64,000 nucleotides of DNA from Tetrapyrgos nigripes (Eukaryota > Basidiomycota > Agaricomycetes > Agaricales > Campanellaceae), in NCBI GenBank assembly GCA_013368315.1, contig JAACJM010000210.1:27501-91500 (forward strand), written 5' to 3'. Numbering within the stretch: position 1 is the stretch's first letter; each line of letters opens with the position of its first letter. Shown here piece by piece: positions 42,628 to 53,578 of this stretch. The notes under the pieces are model-generated. The model did no database searches, had not been told where the DNA came from, and was given only the letters and a program-made list of their open reading frames with translations. The translations under genes and the position numbers were made by a program.

Positions 42628-44254
42628 CAGTGGGTCAAAAAATTGTCCACATGTTTCGCATTTTTGGAAAGATTGCCAATTTAAGCAATACTGAGTAGAG
42701 ATATTAAAATGTGGTCAGTGATGGGCAGAAAGCCCTTGATAAACGCTACAATATTCTGTCTGTTTTGTCTTATTTGGCTTAAAACTCATGGAGATATGAC
42801 TGATTTAAAATGGTATGTCATTTGGACAATTTTTTGACATGCAAGTGAAAATACAGAAAGTGCTAGCTCAGTACTTGGTATGCCCTCCTTTGGCCTTCAA
42901 CACAGCCTCAATCCTTCTAGGCATGCTCCTGATCAATTTCTGACAATCTTCTTCTGTGATTTCATCCCACTTTTCAGCTGCTCTGTCCCATATTTCCCAA
43001 ACTCCAGAGGGTGCTGTGTCATATCCATTGAGCTTGTGTTTGAGGGTTGTCCAGAGGTGTTCAATGGGGTTCAGGTCAGGAGATTGAGCAGGCCAGCTCA
43101 TGCAATGGATGTTGTTGTCTTCAAACCACTTGGTGGCCAGTTTTGACTTGTGTTTAGGATCATTGTCTTGCTGAAAAATGGCCACCTCTGGATCAACACC
43201 CAAAATATCCATGCTCTCCAGAAGGTTGTTCTCCAAAATATCCACATACTGCTCTGCATTCATCCTGCCCTCCACCTTTGCCATGTTTCCAACTCCTTCC
43301 CACCCCATACATCCCCACACCATGATATTTCCTCCTCCAAATTTGACTGTTTCCACCACATTTCTCTCTCCCAAGGATTCACCCTTCCTCCCCCACACAT
43401 ACTGCTGTCCATCTGACCCATATCGATTGATTTTAGTCTCATCTGACCAAATAACCCTTTTCCAGTCATCCACAGTCCAGTTTCTGTACTTCTGTGCAAA
43501 GTTTAAACGAGCCTTCCTGTGAGCTGCAGTGAGTTTGGGCTTCTTCTTCGTTTTAGATGTGTCCACATCATGCCTGAGAAGGGAATTTCGAATGGTTTGG
43601 GTGGAGACAGGTTGGTCAAGGAGGGGATTGATGTTTCTGGCCACTTCTGTAGCATTTTCAGCTTTGCCAGTGTTGATTTGTTGGATAGCAGCACGTTCAT
43701 CAGTGGTAGACAGCTTTCTAGGACGCCCTGCTTGATGGTTCTCCTTGTCAGGATACATCTCTTTGGCCAGAGAAGCAATCTTTGACTTGGATACCCCAGT
43801 TTTAGCAGAGATTTCCCTGGATGAAGCAGAAGTTTGGAGGAGAGAGAGGATATTGTCTTTCTGGGTGGATGTGATGGGTCTCATGATTTGATGAGGGCTA
43901 TAGAACAACTGGATGCCCTTATATATGGTCCAGCTGGCAGCTATGATATCATTATGATGTAGCCATTGCATCATTGTACAACTCCACTTATGATGTCATC
44001 TATGAGACATCACATAGTTACAATACTGATTTTGAAGTGGCAACTCAAAAAATTGTCCAAATGACATACCATTTTAAATCAATCATATCTCCATGAGTTT
44101 TGAGCCAAATAGGACAAATAAAACAGATTATTGTAGCTCTTATCAAGGGCGTTCTGCCCATCACTGACCACATTTCAATATCTCTACTCAGTATTGCTTA
44201 AATTGGCAATCTTTCCAAAAATGCGAAACATGTGGACAATTTTTTGACCCACTG
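42628..44254 (-). mobile_element. Intact Tc1-type transposon, copy 2 (1,627 bp, inverted)
   Basis: Same length as copy 1 and identical in all parts I compared, including which TIR carries which small differences. TIRs 42,628-42,837 and 44,045-44,254; TA on both sides (42,626-42,627 and 44,255-44,256). The host sequence here is unrelated to the gypsy element, so this is an independent insertion. Confidence 0.95.
42868..43884 (-). CDS. Tc1-family DD34E transposase, intact (copy 2)
   Basis: The protein is identical over all 368 possible residues to the copy at 18,097-19,203; the preferred start is the internal Met at 43,884, 338 residues. The same WSDET, QQDND and NPIEH acids with 34-residue spacing are present. 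Two identical, undamaged genes at unlinked sites are the best evidence here of recent transposition. The TATA-like box is at ~43,918-43,927 on the minus strand. Confidence 0.95.
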   Translation of the reverse strand: MRPITSTQKDNILSLLQTSASSREISAKTGVSKSKIASLAKEMYPDKENHQAGRPRKLSTTDERAAIQQINTGKAENATEVARNINPLLDQPVSTQTIRNSLLRHDVDTSKTKKKPKLTAAHRKARLNFAQKYRNWTVDDWKRVIWSDETKINRYGSDGQQYVWGRKGESLGERNVVETVKFGGGNIMVWGCMGWEGVGNMAKVEGRMNAEQYVDILENNLLESMDILGVDPEVAIFQQDNDPKHKSKLATKWFEDNNIHCMSWPAQSPDLNPIEHLWTTLKHKLNGYDTAPSGVWEIWDRAAEKWDEITEEDCQKLIRSMPRRIEAVLKAKGGHTKY

Positions 44255-44256
44255 TA

Positions 44257-45442
44257 CACCTCTGATGTATGCCTGCTAGGTATGTTTGTTCATCTGAAAC
44301 AGTCAAAAAGAAACCTTTCAACAAACCCACCAGTTATTGAAGTAGTGGACAATTTTGTAAGTGGTACAGCAGCTATTTGCCATTTCATACTATAGGAGCA
44401 GAGAAGCAGATACTGCAGTCACTTGCAACTGTGTATATAATATCCCAATGCACTCCTTTTCACCCCAACAAATTTACCACAGTCTCTTAAGAGCCCAATG
44501 TGCATTGTCCACATTATTAGTATGTGTCCCTTCACTCCTTGGTTTTCTGAACTCTGGATTTTCTGTATCTGATTATTTTCTCCAGTGACAATGCCTAGTA
44601 AAAGTTCATTCCTGGTTGAGATAGTCAAGAAGATAATTGAAGAACATATAATCCAAAACGTAACCCTAAACAAGAACTTGAAGACTGAACATAAGGACAA
44701 GCTATGCCTAAACAAAGTCCTTTTGTTGCTTGCACTTTTGGAGCGTCTGCTCAAGTTGTTGCCCAATTGCAAGGTGAGTGCCTTCACTCTATTTCTGTTT
44801 TTTTTTTTTTGTTGTATCATTTACCAACCCTCTATGAACCACTATAGGACCTAACCAAACCCTCTGAGGCCTTGTTAGAATCCTTCAACTTCTATGCTCG
44901 TATGGTCAAAAAAAATCATTGTCCAAGGATCCACCTGGTCTTACCCTTCCAACAACAAGGCCCTGGAAGGTAGCTGGAGAATTCATCAACGTTCAAAAAG
45001 CCCTTGGTTGGTTGTAAATGCTGTTTAGTTCACACATCGTTGTATGTAAGGTAGTGGACATCTGCAGACATCAAGGGGTTACTAAGCATGACATGTCATG
45101 CATCATGCGGCCGTTTTGGCGAGGACTAGAAGAAAAGTTTTTTTTTGGGCTGATCTTCATGCGCCAAGAGTGTGTATGTTTTTCTAGTACTTCTATACTA
45201 CTATGTCGAGACTATACCAGGGTGTGCCTTATCAAATTCTTCCATAATCTTGTCTGGAACCACTCTGTGACCCCTATACTTCCTCGTTGCCCATGCTGCT
45301 TGCACACTGTTTAGTCCCTTTCGATAAGTATCTATGAAATGATCCGCATGAATAGAAAACCTGCTGAAAATCAATTATTGAGGCCAAGAGCATCAAGATG
45401 AGCACTTACCTTTGCATAGACTCCAAAGGAGCATGTTCTGCT
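44257..45442. other. No gene recognised
   Basis: A possible remnant around 44,590-44,780 on the plus strand (MPSKSSFLVEIVKKIIEE, from ATG 44,591) ends at a GTGAGT donor-like site near 44,773, but no continuation was found. The rest is unassigned. Confidence 0.35.
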
Positions 45443-47168
45443 CTAAGCCGGAAATTCTCGATAGACCCGCTTTGCATACCCCCAACACTGCTCAATGAAA
45501 TTGAGTTCACAGTGATATTTTGGGAAGAAAATGACCACAAAACTCCGTTTCTCATAATGCTCCTCAAGACGAGATTTTTGACTGACAAAATTCAACTCAT
45601 TGAACAGAATTCTGGGGCAGCAGCAACGGGTTTCTCCTGGTTTACACTTGAACTTTGGGCATTGTCCATGGGTCAGGCAAATCAGCTCCTCTGTTAACGC
45701 ACTCCTGAATGATTTCCCACATCCCTTTGAACCAGCCCGCTTTTTCATGGCCAACTGGATTATAGAAATCCTGTGGAGTGCCATCAGCACAGTGAAATAC
45801 CCGAAATCTTTATTTTCTTGAAAGGGCATCGGGAGCTCTAGCCGTGTGTGTCTTGACATTGTCATATGCAAGCACATGGAATTCATCTGGATAATCTTCC
45901 TTGAGGATATCCATGGGTTTTGTTGCTTGTGCAAATGATGCCTTCATTGTCAAAATATCCATCCTGATTCTTACCTGCACGAAAGACCACACCTGCAGTG
46001 CATCTGATCATAAGGTTTAAATTTGGTTAGAGTTGATATTTCTTACCTTGGACTATCTGGACCTTTATCTTTGCCATGTAACCAGCCATAATCTTGGGAG
46101 ACAAAGTTTGCATACATCGCAGATACACCTTCGCCTTTTGGATTTGGAGTCGCCTTCTCATTCTCATCAATCCATCGCACATTATGCTGATCATTCGCAT
46201 AAAATGTTGATTCATCGTGGTGCCAGATGGCAACAGTCCTCCCATCAGCAGCTGCAATAAATGTGCGCCTGTCTTCAGTTCCATCTGAATTCCATTTGTG
46301 TGTGTGCCTACTCCAGTTCTCCCAAGCTGGGAGAAATATATTCTGCTGATAATCCACCACATCTTTGCATTCGTGCCCATCAAAATACATCCCCTTGGGT
46401 TTCTTTCCCCATCGTTTTCCCAAGTTGCACGACGAGGATGAAGCAATTCATCCAATTTGACAATGCACTCATCAATCTTTGATGGGCAAGGAATATTTCG
46501 CTTTTGAGATGATTTTGGAGGAGGAGGAGGAGGAGCTGAAGTTTGGGATGAGGATGAAGGCTGTTCTTTGGCTCTAGGCACCTTGGTAATGCATTCAGGA
46601 TCATCATGGTCAAAAAAGATTGACTCTGGAATGTTGTCGTCAAGATCTTCCTCAAGAAGCCATGGAACTGATGAATCAAGTATCCTATATTCATGGAAAA
46701 TGTCTTCATCATCTACCTCCTCAACTGTAACAGTCTGTCGCTTCAGCTCCTCTGAGAGTTCTGTTACTTTCTCTGATAATTCTTCCACTTCCTCACTCAC
46801 ACCCAACTCAACAATCTCAACCTTCTTCCCAAGCCACTTTATCAAGCCATTTCCATGCTGTGCTCTATTCTTGCAAATGATTGCACGATGTGTTCGTTGG
46901 GTCCTTTCTGCTGGTACAGAGCCAACTGGCTTTGTCTTCCACTTCTGTGATGGGTTCTTGACAGCTCCTGCCTTCTCTCGCATATGCAACTTCTCGAGAA
47001 GTCAGTCATGTCCATCGCTAAGCCATTTAATGAGGAAGTTTGCATTCTCAAATGCAGACACATCATCATCCTCGCATGAGAGCTAGAATCAGAGTCGGTG
47101 ACAGCAGGAATGAATGGGGAATCAGCAGCAGTAGACTTGGGAATCGGTTCAGGAGAATGATGCCTCAT
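45443..47168 (-). pseudogene. DDE transposase, decayed, same type as 10,010-12,730
   Basis: Minus-strand fragments in order: basic/acidic N-terminus (~46,430-46,990, EEVEELSEKVTELSEEL and a poly-P stretch); KPKGMYFDGHECKDVVDY (~46,380); AIWHHDEST (first D); VLAYDNVKTHTARAPDALS (second D, near 45,850); CELNFIEQCWGYAKRVYRE (E, near 45,470). The order and the FDGHE, D, D, IE landmarks mirror the element nested in the gypsy retrotransposon, so both belong to one superfamily. Frameshifts at ~46,430 and ~46,040 and several stops disable it. I could not fix its terminal repeats. Confidence 0.75.
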
Positions 47169-48147
47169 ATGCTTCTAAACATAGGGGTCATTTAGCTTGA
47201 TCTGAGAGGAACCAATGCTACTCACCTTGGCATGCTCTCCAAAATTGGTTAACTTGGGCATAGGAATGTCAATAGAGAGTAAAAACATGTAATCCAACCT
47301 TCCAGAGGGTAGTTTGAAATATATCACGTGACTGGCCATTTTCAAGAAGCCATTTTTCTTTTGAAGCCATAGGATCCTTCCAGTGACATCAAGCACTCAA
47401 CAGCATCCTCCCATTCAAGAGGTAAACCTTCATTTTCGAGGCCCAGGGCAGAATCTTCACACTGACAGTGACCAAATCAATCTTCTGTTTTCCACTGCAC
47501 AAGTCTGCAAGAGAACAGGAAAACACTACCACTTACGAAGCCTTAGAACCTGCAGGGTCTGTAGCCATGGAAGTCTCACCCATCTCCACATCTGTGGTAG
47601 TTCCAGTGTCCAATAGAGTTTCACTGCAGGACAGATTGTCAGCACTGCTAGCTTTAGCAAAAGTACTCCCATACTTACATATTTGGAAGATCAACCCCTG
47701 GCTTGTTCTTATCAGGCACTGATTCAGGCTTGTCCTTTGGCTTGTTATCATTAGATTCTGAACTATATAGCAGCATAGCAGTGGGGCAGAAGCTCTTCAG
47801 AACCATGTGCTTTAGCAAAAGTATTGGAGTACTCACATACTAGGAGAAACTTGCTATGAGCCTGGAGCTGGATGTTTTGAGGCAGGCAGAGGGGTCATAG
47901 AAGAGTGCCCAGAAGGTGTTGACATAGGAGGAGCCTCAATGTGACTTTGATCTGAAGGAGGATTGGATGACGATGAGTCCCTGTCAGCTTTGGCTTTGGC
48001 TTTGGACAAGGATGAGAAGCAGGACCTGGCTGAGTGGCATTGGAGACAGTGCTATGGGTTGTACTCAGGAGGGAGGGTGTATCTTCTATACCTGGACATC
48101 TATGTGCAGAATATTAATGACATACTTTTACAAAAGCAGAGGACCAC
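47169..48147. other. Unassigned, with minus-strand coding-like fragments
   Basis: Fragments such as ILWLQKKNGFLKMASHVIYF (47,396-47,175) and FQICKYGSTFAKASSADNL (47,751-47,533) look like pieces of decayed genes. GCTTTAGCAAAAGTA occurs at ~47,650 and ~47,811. Confidence 0.35.
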
Positions 48148-48615
48148 TTACAGGCCCTTGATAGCAGCAATGACTCTACCAATTTTCCCATCCAGCATCT
48201 CTGGATTGAAAACAACAAAGTCACCAACATGAATCATTGCCTTATAAAGAGCTTCTATTCCAAACTTCCCCTTTTTCACCAGCTTTGCATTGAACTCCTC
48301 CTGTGTTTCAGATGACTGCTTTTGCAAAAGAGAATTCAACATAGGGTTCCAATGGCCTTCCCATGACTCAGGACCTGTCAACACATGGGGCCAGGTACCT
48401 CTTGAGTAACACACCTGGGCAACCTGATATCCTTCCTCTCCTTCTGGTAGAGTGTCTGGCAAGCGACTGACAAGAATTCGAAGACTTTTCAGTGCTGCAG
48501 TCTCCTTGTTGGAGATGGGAAGAGTGGGAGAAGAAGAGTCTTGATTGGGACTGGAGTCAGCAGGAGCCATCTCAACATCCAAACTGGGATCCACTGCATC
48601 TTTTTGAGACCTCAC
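48148..48615 (-). CDS. Hypothetical protein, 155 codons
   Basis: Open frame MRSQKDAVDPSLDVEMAPAD to IGRVIAAIKGL. An acidic, Ser-rich N-terminus (1-35) is followed by a compact segment containing RGTWPHVLTGPESWEGHWNPML and VGDFVVFNPEMLDGKIG. Family not recognised. It probably belongs with the next upstream minus-strand remnant (to 49,540), because both are acidic/Ser-rich and head the same way. Stops between them suggest decay. Confidence 0.45.
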   Translation of the reverse strand: MRSQKDAVDPSLDVEMAPADSSPNQDSSSPTLPISNKETAALKSLRILVSRLPDTLPEGEEGYQVAQVCYSRGTWPHVLTGPESWEGHWNPMLNSLLQKQSSETQEEFNAKLVKKGKFGIEALYKAMIHVGDFVVFNPEMLDGKIGRVIAAIKGL

Positions 48616-48867
48616 TACAGATGTCCTGTTTGATTTCCATACAGGTGCACTTGATTAGACATTCTTTTTGGGCCTCATAGTGGACTTCTTCTTCTTTGAC
48701 GAAGGTAAGGACGACTTCAAAGCATTGACAGCATCACTGACACCAACTTTTTTCTCAATTTGTCGGAGCCTCACTTTGTTGTTCTCCTGGATGAACTGGT
48801 GTTTGTCAAAAGACTTAAGTTCCTCAACTCTCAATGGCCTTCTTCTTCTTCTTGTGCTTCTGCGTTG

Positions 48868-49542
48868 TCACTGGTTCTGACTCTTTCTTCTTTTGACCTG
48901 ACTTCTGTCCTTCATTGGCTCCAGCAACCTTGGTGTTGTGGTTTTATCAGATGAGGAGAGATTGGATACATTGGGGTTGATTGATGGGGATGGATCAGAC
49001 CCTTTGGGCACACTAGATGCAGACACAGATGGACTGGAGGCAGAAGATACCAAACCAGATGCAGCTTGGCCAGACATGTTAGGTTCAGCAGATCCAGTTG
49101 GCCCAGACATGTGTCACCAGTGACAGGCACATTTGGTTCTGGCACATCCAGCCTGGCTTCAGTGGAGTTGTGTTTGTCTTTCTGGGCAGACACATCAGAC
49201 AGATTGGCGGTGGGAGCAGATTGGGGTCTGTCTTCTTCGTTGTCGTCATCTTCATTGTCACTGCCATCCCTAGTGCCCACAGCACTCTTCTTAACCCATT
49301 GGTCGATATTATGTTTGACTTTGATCTTCTCAACTTCAGGTTGCACAGAAATTTGGATTCGTATTCTCTGAAAAACTCACTCCAGAACTCGGCTCAGTTT
49401 CTGAAGTTGTCCCAATAGGTAGGGAAGAAGCTCTTGAGCAGCTCTAGAGGCAGAGCAAGGAAATAACCCTTATTACTGTGTTTTTTGTCTGCATTTTGCT
49501 TCTTTCTGGGAGTCTTAGCCTTCTTAGCACGTGCCATGGTCA
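48868..49542 (-). pseudogene. Acidic, Lys-rich gene remnant
   Basis: ATG near 49,538: MARAKKARTPRKKQNADKKH, then FLALPLELLKSFFPTYWDNF, a TGA, EFWSEFFREYESKFLCNLKL, a one-base shift, VKHNIDQWVKKSAVGTRDG, an acidic run (DNEDDDNEEDRP), and a Ser/Pro-rich tail to ~48,870. The first 30 residues are nuclear-localisation-like. Family unknown. Broken by at least one stop and one frameshift. Confidence 0.5.
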
Positions 49543-49811
49543 TTTGGGTCTGCTGTCAGAGATATGTAGGTAAATTCAGTCAATAGGCGGGAATTGGGGG
49601 TAAAATATGTTTGTAGCACTGTATGAACTTACTCGGCAATGAAAAAGACTTAAGAATAGAGAAGGAAACAGCACCTGATTTCAATGTGATCTTTTTTGAA
49701 AGTCAAGGTAATGAAAGAGGTGAGTGGCTCAGATGCCCCCATTTGGAAGCCAATCATGTGACCCTGATTATTTGTCTTCAACTTCTCTCGTTCAAAAACT
49801 TTGTCAAAACT

Positions 49812-49927
49812 TCTTGCAGTATCGTTTGCGAGAATTCTCAAGCGAAGAAGTATACGGGAATCACGGGGAGCCCTGAAACAGCGACTCCCCTGGGTATGAA
49901 TTGCAGGAGATGAACGAGGCTCGGCTC
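49812..49927 (-). repeat. Split direct repeat B2 (3' end)
   Basis: 116 bp, same orientation as B1 at 50,443-50,558. I see two differences (ACGAGG/ACAAGG and TCGGCTC/TCAGCTC), both CpG to CpA. Confidence 0.85.
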
Positions 49928-49972
49928 GTACAAAAAGTAACTACTGTAATCTATCAGGGAGAGATGGGAGGG

Positions 49973-50161
49973 TGACTCGAAGTTAACTAGAACTATAAGA
50001 TTCGTGAGTCAGAGTAAAAAGATGAATGGAGCATATTGCATACCCGAGAGACTCGTGAGTGTGAGTGAAAAGATGGAGGGGGAATAAAGCGAGTCTCTCG
50101 GGTGTATAAGTATAATACTGCTTGAAACAGGGGATAAGTATGGGGAAATGGAAACCAGTAG
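49973..50161 (-). repeat. Split direct repeat A2
   Basis: Matches A1 at 54,961-55,130 from TGACTCGAAGTTAACTAG to AAACCAGTAG, with a 20-bp deletion in A1 and a few substitutions. Confidence 0.85.
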
Positions 50162-50442
50162 ATAGATTAAGATTACGAGGAGAAAATCGGTAACATGAAT
50201 GAGAGGTTGAAACGAAACATATAGTTGAGGCAGGAGGAAATGGAATATGGATATGAGGGAGGAAGCATTGGACAGCCCTGAGGTCCTGCACGAGTGATGT
50301 GAGCTGTGGAGGCGTGTGGAGTGCATGGACAGCCCTGGGGTCCTGCGCGAAGGATAAATAAATATGTATGGATGATAATCCATAGAGTCACTTACAGCGA
50401 TGATTAGATTATTGTAAAGTAGCTTTAAAAGACTACTAATCA

Positions 50443-50558
50443 TCTTGCAGTATCGTTTGCGAGAATTCTCAAGCGAAGAAGTATACGGGAATCACGGGGA
50501 GCCCTGAAACAGCGACTCCCCTGGGTATGAATTGCAGGAGATGAACAAGGCTCAGCTC
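50443..50558 (-). repeat. Split direct repeat B1
   Basis: Lies just after the tyrosine recombinase gene, as expected. 281 bp (50,162-50,442) separate it from A2, containing two CATGGACAGCCCTGGGGTCC-like blocks ~63 bp apart. Confidence 0.8.
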
Positions 50559-50656
50559 AGCAGCGCTAAGAAGCCTATGGAATTTGGTTGAGAAGGTATG
50601 GAGGTGGAGAGGATAAGGGAGTGATGAGGGACGATGTTACGCTGAGTCGAGTGGAG

Positions 50657-51658
50657 TCAAAGTGGAGTAGTGCACTTCTTTGTGAGGAGTGCCGAGAAGA
50701 ATAAAGGATGTTTCCGTATGTAAAGCCTAAAGGCTTCAGAAGTCCAACGGCCTAGAGTTTGGATGAGATCCCATGAGTATCCAAGTAAGGCATAGTGAGT
50801 TGCCCCGCCTGAGTGTAATGAATGTCCGGCAACGTCTGAAGCAAAATAATGACGGAGTCTCCGAATGAACCATTGCTTCGTTGGTATAGAGCTGTCTTTG
50901 CACGTGAAAAGGTTCGGGTGAGCGGGGTAAAGGGAATCACGGCACCGTAAGTAACGTTTGGTGATCTTTACTGGGCAATCTTCATCGCCTGTCGCCTGCA
51001 ATATGATCTTGTTACCATCAAACTGCTTGTCAGACTTGTGGGTAGGGAGGAGAAATTCGATGTGCTCATCGTCGACTTTCAAACTCGATCTCATCACCAC
51101 TTTCCGCAGCTCCCAATGTGCCACTGTGTCCGGCCAAACCAACTCTCCCAATCTCATAATTGCCAAGAAACCCACGAATAGTATCACAAGAAAAAGCAGG
51201 TCGTCTAGATCATCCGAGTTCTTCAAATCGTCATACACTTCTCATGACTCTTCTCTCCCCAACGCACGTTTCTGCCGCCTCTCGTACACATGCCGCTTCC
51301 TACATCCTTTCAACATCCTCCTGACCAATTTATACATGCGTACTTGCCGAATATTAGGATAGTGTGCCTCGAGCTGATCACAGATCCCAGATAGATAAGT
51401 GGATACGGAAAGGGGTTTGATGAAATGGCACATGTATGCCACGTAAAGGCTGAATGTGTCCTCAGAAGGTTCAATGTCAAACCCGTGGTTCTGACAGAAT
51501 TGGATATATGATTCGGTAGCTGAGGAGTATGAGGATTTGGAGCCAGGGTCAATAGAATAACCCAAAGTGATCGCCCTCTCTCGTATGAGGCGATCATGAG
51601 TCCAGGTTTCCCACGTCTTCATCTTGTGTTGCCTGGACTCGAGGATTGTAGTCGTCAT
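50657..51658 (-). pseudogene. Tyrosine recombinase of the Ngaro element
   Basis: Integrates circular cDNA by site-specific recombination. A single frame from ATG 51,658 (MTTTILESRQHK) is split by one TGA at 51,242-51,244, which fits CGA. An N-terminal SAM-like domain (residues ~1-135: YSSATESYIQFCQNHGF, LSVSTYLSGI) is followed by the catalytic part: R in AIMRLGEL, then HSLHSGGATH where the family has HxxR, then LGRW and the Tyr in RLYIRKHP. The HxxR arginine is His (codon 50,813-50,815), another CpG-type change, so activity should be lost even without the stop. Confidence 0.85.
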
Positions 51659-53399
51659 TTCAGCTCTGCCCCCAGCATAAGTCGAGGGGGTTGGAAAGGT
51701 GTAATGATGATGTCTGGTAGCTTCTCGTATACTTCAGTATTGTTGTATCTTGATAAAGCGTCTGCTATGCTGTTTTGCTCGCCCGGTATATGGAGAACTC
51801 GTAGTTGTGAATTTTCAGATAGAAGTAGATCAATGGCTGTCATTAGGATAGAGTTGTAGGGAGGGGAGGCTTTGAGTGAATTGAACATGTCGACGGTGTT
51901 AGAATTGTCCGTGAGAATGATGATGCGTGAAGGTGAAGGGTTGGAGAATCCAATTGCGAATGAGAGAGCTGAAAGAACCGATAGAGCTTTGAAATAAAAA
52001 ATGCCCTTTCCAGGGTCATTGACTCTACACTGGAAACCCAAAATGACATTACCAGTATGACACCAGAAACTCATGCCCTTCGGGCAAGCATCACAAAATA
52101 AAATGATCTCCGCATCGTCTATACCCTAATCCTCTGCATCTAAAATCCGTAAACCTTCCATTTTCTTCATATGCTCTGCCATCCAAATCAACTCCCTGCT
52201 CATTGCCATGCTGATCCAAATCGGTCCCTTCAAATTCGTCTTTCCCGAAGTCTTGTGGTATAAGCAGGATATGCTGGGTCGAAGTAAAGGGTAGACGTTG
52301 AATGACCAGCCACCTAATTGAAGGAAGTCTCGTAGAGAACGCCGTTGGCCTGGTATGGCAAAAAGGTGGATGGCTGTTAGTAAATTGGACTTTGAAGAAG
52401 AGGGCATTGTAATTGTCATGGCATTTGGATCAACGTCGAAACCAATAATAATGAGGACTTCACCGAAAACTTGCTTGGGTGCATTGTGCGGTATACCAAG
52501 CTCGTCCCACAACTCTAACAGCCTAATCTGCTTCTCGGGCATCATCCTTCCTTCCTTCCCATACAAAACTAACTTCCCTTCCTCCTCGAAACTGAAATTA
52601 TCGTCTACGTATGTGTAGATGTTGTCTAGCCCCTTAACATATCTTGCTATCCACGCCACTAAACCCATCCAAGAACCATTTACGTTGCCAGCCGCCTTAT
52701 TCCCAAAGTTATTGTTGCGATCCACATTATACGTTGACCCAATCTTCACTACCTGCTTCAATTGATACAATGGGTGCACTGATGATAGACGATATGCCTC
52801 AGCCACATCACATTTGAATGCCACCAGTCTGGTTTCTCGTCCAAATCTCCTTCGAAACCTGATTAACATGGTGCCAAGGTTGTGCAGGTTGTCAAGAGGC
52901 GTCCAAACTTTGGACCTGTCAATCATGGAATTGACAGGGAATGGTTCGGCAGAATGGTGAACAGTCATACGCAGTTTATCAGTATTGGGTTTGGGAACTA
53001 CGACAACGGGGACAGCATGCATGCCTGGGAGTAATGCAGGGAAAGAACGTGAAAATTGACCCTTTGATATTTCAATATCGCGTTGTTCCTCTGAAAATTT
53101 GACGTGAGAAGGCTCCTTAAGGGGGTAAGAGCGGTTGAGAGTGATAGGGATATCCTCCGCCAGTATCCCTTGTTAAGGCTACGGAGGACCGACTCTACGA
53201 AGGGTTGATTGGGGTGAGATTGAAGGAGCTGTCCCAAACAGTCCACTTTAATCGGAGTTGTAATTCCAAAGAGGTCCACATTGCTTCCGATTGTCTTCAA
53301 CGCAACTCTATTCAGTTTTTCTCGATCAGGTACGTCAGGAACAGGGTCCATTACTTCCGTGGCATCTGCTAACGTCAACTTCCTCCACCTTCCATCCAC
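51655..53399 (-). pseudogene. Reverse transcriptase-RNase H of the Ngaro element
   Basis: From 53,399: an N-terminal segment (KVDCLGQLLQSHPNQPFVESVLRSL) shifted out of frame near 53,150. The RT proper starts at ~53,022 (VVVVPKPNTDKLRMTVHHS) with FKCDVAEAYRL in the palm and YVDDNF as catalytic motif. TAG at 52,126-52,128 separates RT from RNase H. RNase H has LFCDACPKGMSFW, LTDNSNTVDMF and HIPGEQNSIADALSR, giving its acidic residues in order. RNase H and recombinase ORFs overlap by 4 bases at 51,655-51,658 (ATGA), an arrangement that could allow reinitiation. Confidence 0.9.
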
Positions 53400-53578
53400 C
53401 TTAACTGTTCCTTTCCCGACTTCTTCTAAACTCTTTCCCCACTTTCCTACACCCTCAACTCCATATCCACCAGATCAAATCTCTCACAAATCTCGGCCTC
53501 AAACTCAACTTCTCCCAAAAATCCATCAACCACTCAGCTTCACTTCGAGTCGCATTGATTGGCGGTGTGTAGTCCACT

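Noticed and set aside
50009..50443. 144-codon minus-strand ORF (Ser/Ile/Pro-rich)
   Set aside because: It lies across the A2 repeat and the B1-A2 gap of the Ngaro element, which are non-coding repeats.
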